Part shown: one piece after another, positions 51,898 through 59,291 of the stretch
Layout: every line of letters starts with the position of its first letter
Position numbering within the stretch: the stretch's first letter is position 1
DNA from: Acidimangrovimonas sediminis
Lineage (GTDB): Bacteria; Pseudomonadota; Alphaproteobacteria; Rhodobacterales; Rhodobacteraceae
Direction: 5' to 3'
DNA length: 64,000 nt
Assembly (NCBI RefSeq): GCF_002871005.1
Contig: NZ_PHSN01000004.1
Span: 186,001 to 250,000, forward strand
Position numbers and translations under genes: made by a program
The notes under the pieces: generated by a model
Seen by the model: the letters and a program-made list of their open reading frames with translations, nothing else
Told to the model about the DNA's origin: nothing
Databases searched by the model: none

Positions 51898-53133
51898 ATG
51901 GATCTTGGAATGAGCGACCGGGTGAAACCGCTGATCGCAGGCGTCCGCGCGATGGTGCGCGACGAGATCGCGCCGCTGAGCGCCGAGTTCGAGGCCGAGG
52001 TCGGCCGGCATCCCTCGGGCGACCGGTTCAAGCATACCGCGCGGCAGCTCGAGATCCTTGACACCCTGAAGGCCATGGCACGCGAACGGGGGCTGTGGAA
52101 CTTCTGGCTGACCGACAGCGAGAAGGGCTTTGGCCTGAGCACGGTGGAATACGCCTACCTGGCCGAGGAAATGGGCAAGGAAAAGATCGCGGCCGAGGTG
52201 TTCAACTGCTCCGCCCCCGATACCGGCAACATGGAGGTGCTGGAGCGTTACGGCACGCAGGCACATAAGGATCGGTGGCTAACCCCGCTTCTCAGCGGCG
52301 AAATCCGCTCTGCCTACCTGATGACGGAGCCGGGCGTCGCCTCGTCGGATGCGACGCAGATGGCGCTTCGGGCCACGCGCGATGGCGATGACTGGGTCCT
52401 GAACGGCGAGAAATGGTGGGCCTCGGGCGCCGGTGATCCGCGCTGCGCAATCTACATCGTGATGGCCTGCACCGACCCAGAGGGGCCGAAACACAGGCGG
52501 CATTCGATGTTCCTGGTGCCCGCGGGCACCGAGGGGGTCGAGGTGCTGCGCCCGATGCAGGTTTTCGGCGAGGATGACGCGCCGCATGGCCATATGCACA
52601 TCCGCATGACGGATGTGCGGGTTCCGGCGGCCGACCTCGTACTGGGCGAGGGCCGCGGCTTCGAGGTGGCGCAGGGGCGCCTCGGGCCGGGGCGGATCCA
52701 CCATTGCATGCGGGCCATCGGCCAGGCCGAGAAGGCGCTGGAACTGATGTGCCGGCGCTCGCTCAACCGCGAGGCCTTTGGCAAGAAGATCGCGGAACTT
52801 GGCGCAAACTATGACATAATCGCCAACGCCCGGATGGAGATCGAGATGGCGCGGCTGCTCTGCCTCAAGGCCGCGTACATGATGGATACGGTCGGTGTGC
52901 GCGAGGCGCAGCCCTGGATCAGCCAGATCAAGGTGGTGGCGCCGCTGACCGCGCTGAAGGTGATCGACGAGGCGATGCAGATCCATGGCGCGATGGGGAT
53001 CAGCCAGGACACGCCGCTGGCCACGATGTGGACGCATGTGCGGACCCTGCGGCTTGCCGACGGCCCAGACGCGGTGCACCGCCGGCAGGTCGCGCGGGCG
53101 GAACTGAAGCGCTACACCAACGACCGCCAGTGA
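51898..53133 (+). CDS. Acyl-CoA dehydrogenase (ACAD10/11-like)
   Basis: FAD enzyme of 411 residues. Visible motifs are YLMTEPGVASSDATQM (FAD/substrate loop), GEKWWASGAGDPRC and IHGAMGISQDTPLA near the catalytic region. The sequence pattern (WNFWLTD, KWWASGAG) is that of the group fused to an APH-like kinase in ACAD10/11 and of LvaC. An APH-like kinase lies two genes downstream, which supports action on 4-hydroxyacyl-CoA rather than simple beta-oxidation. It overlaps the next gene by 4 bp. Confidence 0.9.
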   Translation: MDLGMSDRVKPLIAGVRAMVRDEIAPLSAEFEAEVGRHPSGDRFKHTARQLEILDTLKAMARERGLWNFWLTDSEKGFGLSTVEYAYLAEEMGKEKIAAEVFNCSAPDTGNMEVLERYGTQAHKDRWLTPLLSGEIRSAYLMTEPGVASSDATQMALRATRDGDDWVLNGEKWWASGAGDPRCAIYIVMACTDPEGPKHRRHSMFLVPAGTEGVEVLRPMQVFGEDDAPHGHMHIRMTDVRVPAADLVLGEGRGFEVAQGRLGPGRIHHCMRAIGQAEKALELMCRRSLNREAFGKKIAELGANYDIIANARMEIEMARLLCLKAAYMMDTVGVREAQPWISQIKVVAPLTALKVIDEAMQIHGAMGISQDTPLATMWTHVRTLRLADGPDAVHRRQVARAELKRYTNDRQ

Positions 53134-53804
53134 CCGAGCTGGTCCTCATACGCCATGGCCAGGCCTCGTTCGGGGCCGCGGATTACGATGTGCTTTCGCC
53201 CCTAGGGCATGAGCAGTCCCGCGCCCTGGGCCGGGCGCTGAAGGCGCAGGGGCTGCGGCCCGACAGCCTGTGGATCGGGGCGCAGCGGCGGCACCGGGAG
53301 ACGCTGGAAGGCATCGCCGAGGGGTTGGGGATCGATGCAACTTCGCCCTCCATCCACCCGGGATTGAACGAGTTCGACTTTACCGGCCTGCTCGAGGCAC
53401 GGTTTCGCGACAGGGACCGGCCGGCGGGTCTGCATGACGACCGGGCCACGCATTTCCGCATGCTGCGCGACACCGTGCTGGCCTGGCAGCGTGACGAGAT
53501 CGCCGATCCGCCGGAAAGCTGGGACGCCTTCGCCACCCGGGTGCGTGCGGCCCGCGACGCGATCCTGTCTGCGGGTTCGGAAAAGGGGGCTATCGCGCTC
53601 GCCGTCTCCTCCGGCGGGGCGATCGGCCGGATGGTGGCCGAGGCGATGGAGGCCCCCGCGGCGCAGATGATCCATCTGCAACTGCAGATCCGCAATTGCG
53701 CGGTGACGCGCTTCCGCAGCGGTCGGACGCGGACCTACCTCACCGGGTTCAACGAGACACCGCATATTCTGCAAGAGACCGGGCATCTTCTGACCTACAG
53801 CTGA
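53130..53804 (+). CDS. Histidine phosphatase (phosphoglycerate mutase family)
   Basis: A 224-residue protein of the RHG family. LVLIRHGQAS (Arg8-His9-Gly10) begins the active site and SSGGAIGRMV gives the later motif region. The usual second His is not obvious to me. The start is a GTG overlapping the dehydrogenase stop (GTGA). Between a dehydrogenase and a phosphotransferase-like gene, a role in removing phosphate from a phospho-acyl-CoA intermediate is possible but unproven. Confidence 0.85.
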   Translation: MTELVLIRHGQASFGAADYDVLSPLGHEQSRALGRALKAQGLRPDSLWIGAQRRHRETLEGIAEGLGIDATSPSIHPGLNEFDFTGLLEARFRDRDRPAGLHDDRATHFRMLRDTVLAWQRDEIADPPESWDAFATRVRAARDAILSAGSEKGAIALAVSSGGAIGRMVAEAMEAPAAQMIHLQLQIRNCAVTRFRSGRTRTYLTGFNETPHILQETGHLLTYS

Positions 53805-53812
53805 GAGAACGC

Positions 53813-54844
53813 ATGATGACGGACACGCAATCCCTTGATCTCGTCGCCGTTTCGCACTGGCTGGAGGGCCATCTGCCCGGGTTCCGCGGCCCAGTCACCG
53901 CACAGAAGTTCGATACGGGACAATCGAATCCGACCTTTCGTCTCCAGACCTCCGACGCCGCATACGTTCTTCGCCGCAAACCCCCGGGAAAGCTGTTGAA
54001 ATCCGCCCATGCGGTGGATCGGGAGTTTCGCGTTCAGCGCGCGCTGGCGGAGACCGAGGTGCCCGTCGCGAAGATGCACCTTCTGTGCGAGGACGACAGC
54101 GTCATCGGCTCGGCCTTCTACATCATGGAATGGGTTGACGGCCGCAATTTCGACGACCCGTCGCTGCCCGGCATGGAGCCCGCCGACCGCGCCGCAATCT
54201 TCGCCGAGATGAACCGGGTCCTGGCAGCGATTCACAAGGTGGATCTGAAACTTACGGGGCTGGACGACTATGGCCCGGAAGGCAGCTATTACCGGCGACA
54301 GATCGATCGCTGGACCAAGCAGTACCGCGCCTCCGAGACCGAGGCGATCCCCGCCATGGACGAGCTGATCGCCTGGCTCGACGCAAACGCGCCCGAGGAC
54401 GACGGCCGCCGCACCCTCGTCCATGGCGATTATCGCATTGACAACATGCTGTTTTCCCGCGAGGGGCCGGCCTGCCTCGCGGTGCTGGACTGGGAGCTTT
54501 CGACCACCGGCCATCCCTTCGCCGACCTCGCCTCGGTCATCATGCAATGGCAGCGCCCGCCGGGGCGCGAGGGGCGCGGGCTGGCCGGGCTGGATCGTCG
54601 CGCGCTGGGGCTGCCGTCGGATGAGGCCTTCATCGCAAGCTATTGCGAACGGATGGGAATTCCCGGCATCCCGAGGTTCGGCTTCTACCTTGCCTTCTGC
54701 GCCTTCCGGATGGCGGCGATCCTTCAGGGGGTCAAGAAAAGGGCCCTTGACGGCAATGCCTCCAGCCCCGAGAGAGCATTGAAGATAGGGGCTTATGTCC
54801 CGCAATTCGCAGAAGGCGGGCTGGAGGCGGCGAAAAGTGTCTGA
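53813..54844 (+). CDS. APH-like acyl-CoA kinase (aminoglycoside phosphotransferase fold)
   Basis: A 343-residue kinase-fold protein: QFxxGQSNPTF-like DTGQSNPTFRLQTS, YVLRRKPPG with the ATP Lys, the catalytic loop LVHGDYRIDNMLF and the DFG-equivalent VLDWELSTTGHPFADLA. Antibiotic resistance is unlikely; the same fold forms the N-terminal half of ACAD10/11 and the LvaA protein, which phosphorylate 4-hydroxyacyl-CoA. Its presence with the ACAD gene is the main support. The ATG at 53813 follows GAGAGAA. The stop overlaps the next GTG start by 8 bp. Confidence 0.88.
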   Translation: MMTDTQSLDLVAVSHWLEGHLPGFRGPVTAQKFDTGQSNPTFRLQTSDAAYVLRRKPPGKLLKSAHAVDREFRVQRALAETEVPVAKMHLLCEDDSVIGSAFYIMEWVDGRNFDDPSLPGMEPADRAAIFAEMNRVLAAIHKVDLKLTGLDDYGPEGSYYRRQIDRWTKQYRASETEAIPAMDELIAWLDANAPEDDGRRTLVHGDYRIDNMLFSREGPACLAVLDWELSTTGHPFADLASVIMQWQRPPGREGRGLAGLDRRALGLPSDEAFIASYCERMGIPGIPRFGFYLAFCAFRMAAILQGVKKRALDGNASSPERALKIGAYVPQFAEGGLEAAKSV

Positions 54845-55613
54845 CAGGCGCTATAGCGGCAAGGTGGTGCAGATCACCGGGGCGGCCTCGGGCTTCGGCG
54901 CGCTGGCGGCCCGTCGCTTCGCGGCCGAGGGCGCGCGGCTCGCGCTGTCGGATATCGACGCCGACCGCCTTGCCCCGCTGGTGGAGGAGCTGGGCGGCGA
55001 CCATCTCTTCGCCGCGCTGGACGTGTCGGATGCGGACCAGCAGGCCGATCATGCCGCGGCGATCCGGGCGCGCTTCGGGCGGCTCGACGTGGCGATCAAC
55101 AATGCCGGCGTCGGGCATGAGCTGATGCCGCTCTCCCGCATCGAACCGGCGGAGTTCGACTGCGTCATGGCGATCAATGCGCGCGGGGTCTTCCTCGGCA
55201 TGCGGCTGCAGATCCCGGCGATGCTGGGGACGGGCGGCGCCATCCTCAACGTGGCGTCCGCGGCGGGGCTGGTCGGCGCGGGGCACCTTGCGGCCTATGC
55301 GGCCTCGAAGCACGCGGTGGTGGGTCTGACCCGCGCCGCGGCGGACGAGATGGCGACCCGGGGGATCCGCGTCAACGCGCTCTGCCCGTCCTTCGCGACG
55401 ACGCCGCTCTTCGATGCGATGGCCGATCAGGTCGCCGCCCGCCACAATGCTTCGCGCGACGAGGCCTATGGGCGGATCGCCGCGCGGGTTCCGATGGGGC
55501 GGGTGGCGCGGCCCGAGGAGGTGGTGCAGGCCATGCTCTGGATCTGTGCGCCGGAAAACAGTTTCATGACCGGGCAGGCGGTCTCGATCGACGGAGGGCT
55601 GAGCGCGGTATGA
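54837..55613 (+). CDS. SDR-family oxidoreductase
   Basis: A 258-residue classical SDR: ITGAASGFGALAAR, NNAGVGHE, Ser in NVASAAGLVG and YAASKHAVVG. The GTG at 54837 has GGAGGCGG upstream and overlaps the kinase stop, so I prefer it to the ATG at 54795. The C-terminus (FMTGQAVSIDGG) is standard. The substrate is unknown; a hydroxyacyl-CoA is likely by context. The stop overlaps the iclR-type gene (ATGA). Confidence 0.88.
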   Translation: MSDRRYSGKVVQITGAASGFGALAARRFAAEGARLALSDIDADRLAPLVEELGGDHLFAALDVSDADQQADHAAAIRARFGRLDVAINNAGVGHELMPLSRIEPAEFDCVMAINARGVFLGMRLQIPAMLGTGGAILNVASAAGLVGAGHLAAYAASKHAVVGLTRAAADEMATRGIRVNALCPSFATTPLFDAMADQVAARHNASRDEAYGRIAARVPMGRVARPEEVVQAMLWICAPENSFMTGQAVSIDGGLSAV

Positions 55614-56419
55614 GTGACGGGAACGACCCGCAAGGCGGTGCGGCGGAGGACGCCCAGGGCGAGGACCGGGCCTTCGTCACCGCGCTGGCCCGCGGGCTCG
55701 AGGTGCTGCGCTGCTTCCGACCGAATGAGACCACGCTGACCAACCAGGACATCGCGCAGCGGACCGGGCTGCCCAAACCCACGGTGACCCGGCTGACCTA
55801 CACGCTCAAGAAGCTCGGCTATCTCGTGCATTCGGAGCGGACCGGCACCTACCGGCTGGGCGCGGGGGTTCTGTCTCTGGGCTACGGCGTGCTGGCGGGG
55901 ATGGAGATCGGCGAACGCGCGGCCGAGGAGATGCGCGCGCTCTGCGAAGGGCCGAATCCCCACATCACCGCGGCGCTGGGGGAACGGCACCGCCTCAAGG
56001 TGGTCTACATGGCGGTCAGCCGCTCGCACCAGGCGGTCGCGCTGTCGATGAGCGTGGGGGCAAGGCTGCCGCTCTTTCACTCGGCAATCGGGCGGGCGAT
56101 CCTTGTCGCCATGCCGGAGCGCGAGCGCGCCCACATGGTCTATCTCGCGACGCAGGAAGCGCCGGGCGACGCGCCGAAGATCCGCGAAAGCCTGGCGCGC
56201 GCCGAGGCCGATTACGCGCGCTACGGTTTCGTCACCGCCTTCGGCGACTGGCACGCCCATGTCCACGGCATCGCGGTGCCCGTGGTGTCGCTCGACGGCG
56301 ACCGGATCTACGGCATGAACGTGGGTGGCCCGGCCTTCCTGGTCACGCCCGAGGAACTGATCGGCGATTACGGCGACCGGCTCAAGGCGGCCGCCGCGAC
56401 GCTCAGCCGCAATGCCTGA
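55610..56419 (+). CDS. IclR family regulator
   Basis: A 269-residue regulator. The winged HTH lies near residues 45-75 (LTNQDIAQRTGLPKPTVTRL, YTLKKLGYLV), followed by the IclR ligand domain with RLGAGVLSLGYGV and SRSHQAVALSMSVGARLPLF. It is embedded in the acyl-CoA operon and is the best candidate to bind the shared 21-bp motif upstream of three units. The ligand is probably one of the acids or CoA esters. Confidence 0.92.
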   Translation: MSDGNDPQGGAAEDAQGEDRAFVTALARGLEVLRCFRPNETTLTNQDIAQRTGLPKPTVTRLTYTLKKLGYLVHSERTGTYRLGAGVLSLGYGVLAGMEIGERAAEEMRALCEGPNPHITAALGERHRLKVVYMAVSRSHQAVALSMSVGARLPLFHSAIGRAILVAMPERERAHMVYLATQEAPGDAPKIRESLARAEADYARYGFVTAFGDWHAHVHGIAVPVVSLDGDRIYGMNVGGPAFLVTPEELIGDYGDRLKAAAATLSRNA

Positions 56420-56441
56420 CACCTCCTCCGAAGGATCCAAG

Positions 56442-56855
56442 ATGACCGACGACCTCGACCCTGCGCTGATCGAAGATGCCTATGCGCTGCAATCCCACCT
56501 CGGCTTTCGCATCACCGGTTGGAAACCCGACTGGGCGCGGTTCGAGCAGCCGCTCGAACCCTACCTGATGAACCGCTACGGCATCCCGCACGGCGGCATC
56601 TACGCCACGCTGCTCGACACCGTGATGGGCTTTGCCGGCTGCTATACCGGCGACCCGGAGAACCGCCTTTTGGGGATGACGCTGACGCTCAACACCAGCT
56701 TCCTCGCCCGCCCCGAAGGCATGCGCCTGATCGCCGAGGGCCGGCGTATCGGCGGCGGCCGCTCGACCTTCTTCGCCGAGTCCGAGATCCGCGACGAGCT
56801 CGGCACGCTCTGCGCCCGCGGCACCGGCGCCTTCCGCTACCGCAAAGCGTCCTGA
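56442..56855 (+). CDS. PaaI/hot-dog thioesterase
   Basis: About 137 residues with the hot-dog fold pattern. GIPHGGIYATLLDTVMGFAG is the typical catalytic helix region of PaaI-type thioesterases, followed by LGMTLTLNTSFLARPEG. The ATG at 56442 has AAGGA 7 nt upstream; an ATG at 56412 overlapping iclR is possible. It probably releases CoA from acyl-CoA intermediates. It is the last gene of the plus-strand operon and is followed by the second 102-bp repeat. Confidence 0.88.
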   Translation: MTDDLDPALIEDAYALQSHLGFRITGWKPDWARFEQPLEPYLMNRYGIPHGGIYATLLDTVMGFAGCYTGDPENRLLGMTLTLNTSFLARPEGMRLIAEGRRIGGGRSTFFAESEIRDELGTLCARGTGAFRYRKAS

Positions 56856-56898
56856 CGCCCCGTCCTGAGGCGCCGTCCGGACACCCGGGCACAGGCGC

Positions 56899-57000
56899 CC
56901 CGCATCCCCACTTTCTGCTCGAAAATATCCCACGGGGGTGCGGGGGTGTGAAACCCCCGCGGATGCGGCGGGTGCGGGGGTGTGAAACCCCCGCGGATGC
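56899..57000. repeat. 102-bp intergenic repeat, copy 2
   Basis: 101 of 102 bases identical to 45719-45820. Like copy 1 it lies between convergent genes directly after a plus-strand stop, with two hairpins of the GTGCGGGGGTGTGAAACCCC type. Confidence 0.9.
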
Positions 57001-57027
57001 CCTCGCCGTCGGGAAAATCCCCGCGGG

Positions 57028-58101
57028 TCAGGCCACCTGCAACCCTTCCATGACCTGTGACAGGCAGTAATCCGTGTCGCCCAGCTGCGCGTCGATCATC
57101 ACGATGCGCTTTGCGTAATGCGACACTGCCGCCTCCCAGGTCACGCCGATGCCGCCGTGCATCTGCATCGTCTCCTCCGACATCAGGCGACCGGCGCGGC
57201 CGATCAGGTTCTTGGCCATGGCCGCCTTGCGGTCGGCCTCCGGCCCGCCCAGGGCATCGGCGGCAAGGATGGTGATCGATCGCATCTGTTCGATCTCGGT
57301 CACCAGGTCCACCGTCCGGTGCTGCAGCGCCTGGAAGGAGCCGATGGTGCGGCCGAACTGGGTGCGGGTCTTGAGGTGTTCCAGCAACATCTCCTTCATC
57401 CGCTCGGCCACGCCCACCGCCTCGGCGCAGAGCGCGATCATGCCCGCGTTCAGCGCATCCTGAAGGGCGGTCCGGGCGTCGGGGATCAGGCGTTTCGCCG
57501 GGCTCGCGTCAAGGAACAGCTCCGCCGCGCCGCCGCCCTCGACCATGCCGTAGGGGGTGATCCGGGCATCGCCCGCCGCGACCTCGTAGAGGCCGAGCAT
57601 ATCGCCCTCCAGCGCCGCCACGAGAAAGCGCGTGGCCGAGGGTCCGCCGTAGACCACCGACTTGCGCCCGGTGAGCGCCCAGCCGTCGCCCGCCTTCGAC
57701 GCGCGGGTCTCGAGGTGGTCGAGGCCCCAGGGCGCCTCCGGTTCGGCGATGGCCACGGCCAGGCGCTCGGTGCCCTCCAGCACCGCCTCGGTCTCTGCGC
57801 CCGCGGCCGACAGCAGGCGCAGCCCCATCAGCGCGCCCAGCACCGGCTCGGGGCAGAGCGCGCGGCCAAGCTCCTCGAACACCGTGGTGATGTCGAACCC
57901 CGTGCCGCCCATGCCGCCGTGGTCCTCGTCCGCCAGCGCGTGCAGGATCCCCAGCTCGGCCATCTGCGCCCAGAGGTCGGGCGAATGCCAGGGCGCGTCA
58001 TAGGCGACCGTGTTGCGGGTGGCGATGTCGTAGCGGTCGGCGAGAAAGCGGTTCAGCGTCTCCGCCAGCATGCGCCTGTCTTCGGTCTGATCGAAATCCA
58101 T
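57028..58101 (-). CDS. Acyl-CoA dehydrogenase, small (PimD-like) subunit
   Basis: A 357-residue acyl-CoA dehydrogenase. It begins MDFDQTEDRRMLAETLNRFL and has YDIATRN, FQALQHRTVDLVTEIEQMRS and MQMHGGIGVTWEAAVSHY near the end. The usual FAD loop is degenerate compared with the upstream gene, as in pimeloyl-CoA dehydrogenase small subunits. It lies 2 bp after the large-subunit gene, so the two probably form a heteromer. The family as a whole oxidises acyl-CoA to enoyl-CoA. Confidence 0.88.
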   Translation of the reverse strand: MDFDQTEDRRMLAETLNRFLADRYDIATRNTVAYDAPWHSPDLWAQMAELGILHALADEDHGGMGGTGFDITTVFEELGRALCPEPVLGALMGLRLLSAAGAETEAVLEGTERLAVAIAEPEAPWGLDHLETRASKAGDGWALTGRKSVVYGGPSATRFLVAALEGDMLGLYEVAAGDARITPYGMVEGGGAAELFLDASPAKRLIPDARTALQDALNAGMIALCAEAVGVAERMKEMLLEHLKTRTQFGRTIGSFQALQHRTVDLVTEIEQMRSITILAADALGGPEADRKAAMAKNLIGRAGRLMSEETMQMHGGIGVTWEAAVSHYAKRIVMIDAQLGDTDYCLSQVMEGLQVA

Positions 58102-58103
58102 GA

Positions 58104-59291
58104 TTACAGCTCCAGCATCGCCTTGGTGAGGATGTTCCGCTGGATCTCGTTCGAGCCGCCGTAGATCGAGAGCTTGCGGTTGTTGAAATAGGCCCCCGCG
58201 TTGCGGCGGTGATCCTCGGGCGCGATGGCGTCGTTGCCGGCCAGCGCCTCAGCCGGGAAGGGTGCGGCGGCGGGGCCGAGCGCGCGGCGGGCCAGGTCAT
58301 TGAGCTCCTGCCGGATCACCGTGCCCTTGATCTTGAGCATGGAGCTCTCCAGCCCGGGCTGCCCGGTCTTCTGGGCGCGGGCCAGCATCCGCAGGTTGGT
58401 GATCTTCATCGCCTCCAGGTCGATCTCGGCCTGCGCGAGGCGCGCGGCAAAGAGCGGGTCGTCGATCAGCCGCCGCCCGTTCACGCGGCGCGACCTGGCC
58501 AGGGCGCGGACGGTATCGAAAGCCTGGTTGGAAAAGCCGGTGCCCGCGATGTTCGTGCGTTCGTGGGTGAGCAGGAACTTGGCGATGGTCCAGCCGGAAT
58601 TCTCTTCCCCCACAAGGTTTTCCACCGGCACCTTCACGTCGGTGAAGAACACATCGTTGACGTCGTGCACCCCGTCGATCAGCTTGATCGGACGTACCTC
58701 GACCCCCGGCGCGTCCATGTCGATCAAGAGGAACGAGATCCCCGCCTGCGGCTTCACGTTCGGATCGGTCCGCACGAGGCAGAACATCCGGTCGGCATGC
58801 TGACCCAGCGTCGTCCAGGTCTTCTGGCCGTTGACGATGTAATGATCGCCCTCGCGTACCGCCTTGGTGCGCAGGCTGGCGAGGTCGGACCCGGCGCCCG
58901 GCTCGGAATAGCCCTGGCACCACCAGTCGTCGCCGTTCAGGATGCGCGGCAGGATCGCGTCGCATTGTTCCTTGCTGCCGAACTTCTGCAGGACCGGCCC
59001 CAGCATGGTGATGCCGAAGGGTACGATCCGCGGCGCGCTGGCCATGGCGCATTCTTCCTCGAAGATGTGGCGCTCGACCACCGACCAGCCCGGCCCGCCG
59101 TACTCCTTCGGCCAGATCGTTGCCAGCCACCCCCTGGCGTTCAGGATCGCGTGCCAGCGTTCGTAATCGTCTTTCGGCAGTTCCTCGCCCCGGCGCACCC
59201 GGCCCGCGATGTCCTCGGGCAGTTCGGCCTTCAGGAAGGCGCGGACCTCGTCGCGAAAGGCGATTTCCTCGTCGGTGAATTGAAGCTCCAT
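58104..59291 (-). CDS. Acyl-CoA dehydrogenase, large (PimC-like) subunit
   Basis: A 395-residue FAD-dependent dehydrogenase. It has LPKDDYERWHAILNARGW, the FAD segment CQGYSEPGAGSDLASL, NGQKTWTTLGQHADRMF and IYGGSNEIQRNILTKAML at the C-terminus. This resembles pimeloyl-CoA dehydrogenase large subunits and FadE-like enzymes for medium or dicarboxylic acyl-CoA. The start is adjacent to the FadB-type stop, in one operon fadB-type, large, small. Confidence 0.9.
   Translation of the reverse strand: MELQFTDEEIAFRDEVRAFLKAELPEDIAGRVRRGEELPKDDYERWHAILNARGWLATIWPKEYGGPGWSVVERHIFEEECAMASAPRIVPFGITMLGPVLQKFGSKEQCDAILPRILNGDDWWCQGYSEPGAGSDLASLRTKAVREGDHYIVNGQKTWTTLGQHADRMFCLVRTDPNVKPQAGISFLLIDMDAPGVEVRPIKLIDGVHDVNDVFFTDVKVPVENLVGEENSGWTIAKFLLTHERTNIAGTGFSNQAFDTVRALARSRRVNGRRLIDDPLFAARLAQAEIDLEAMKITNLRMLARAQKTGQPGLESSMLKIKGTVIRQELNDLARRALGPAAAPFPAEALAGNDAIAPEDHRRNAGAYFNNRKLSIYGGSNEIQRNILTKAMLEL

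Noticed and set aside
53813-54844. Aminoglycoside resistance gene
   Set aside because: The fold is that of aminoglycoside kinases, but the operon context with ACAD, SDR and ligase genes fits an acyl-CoA kinase.
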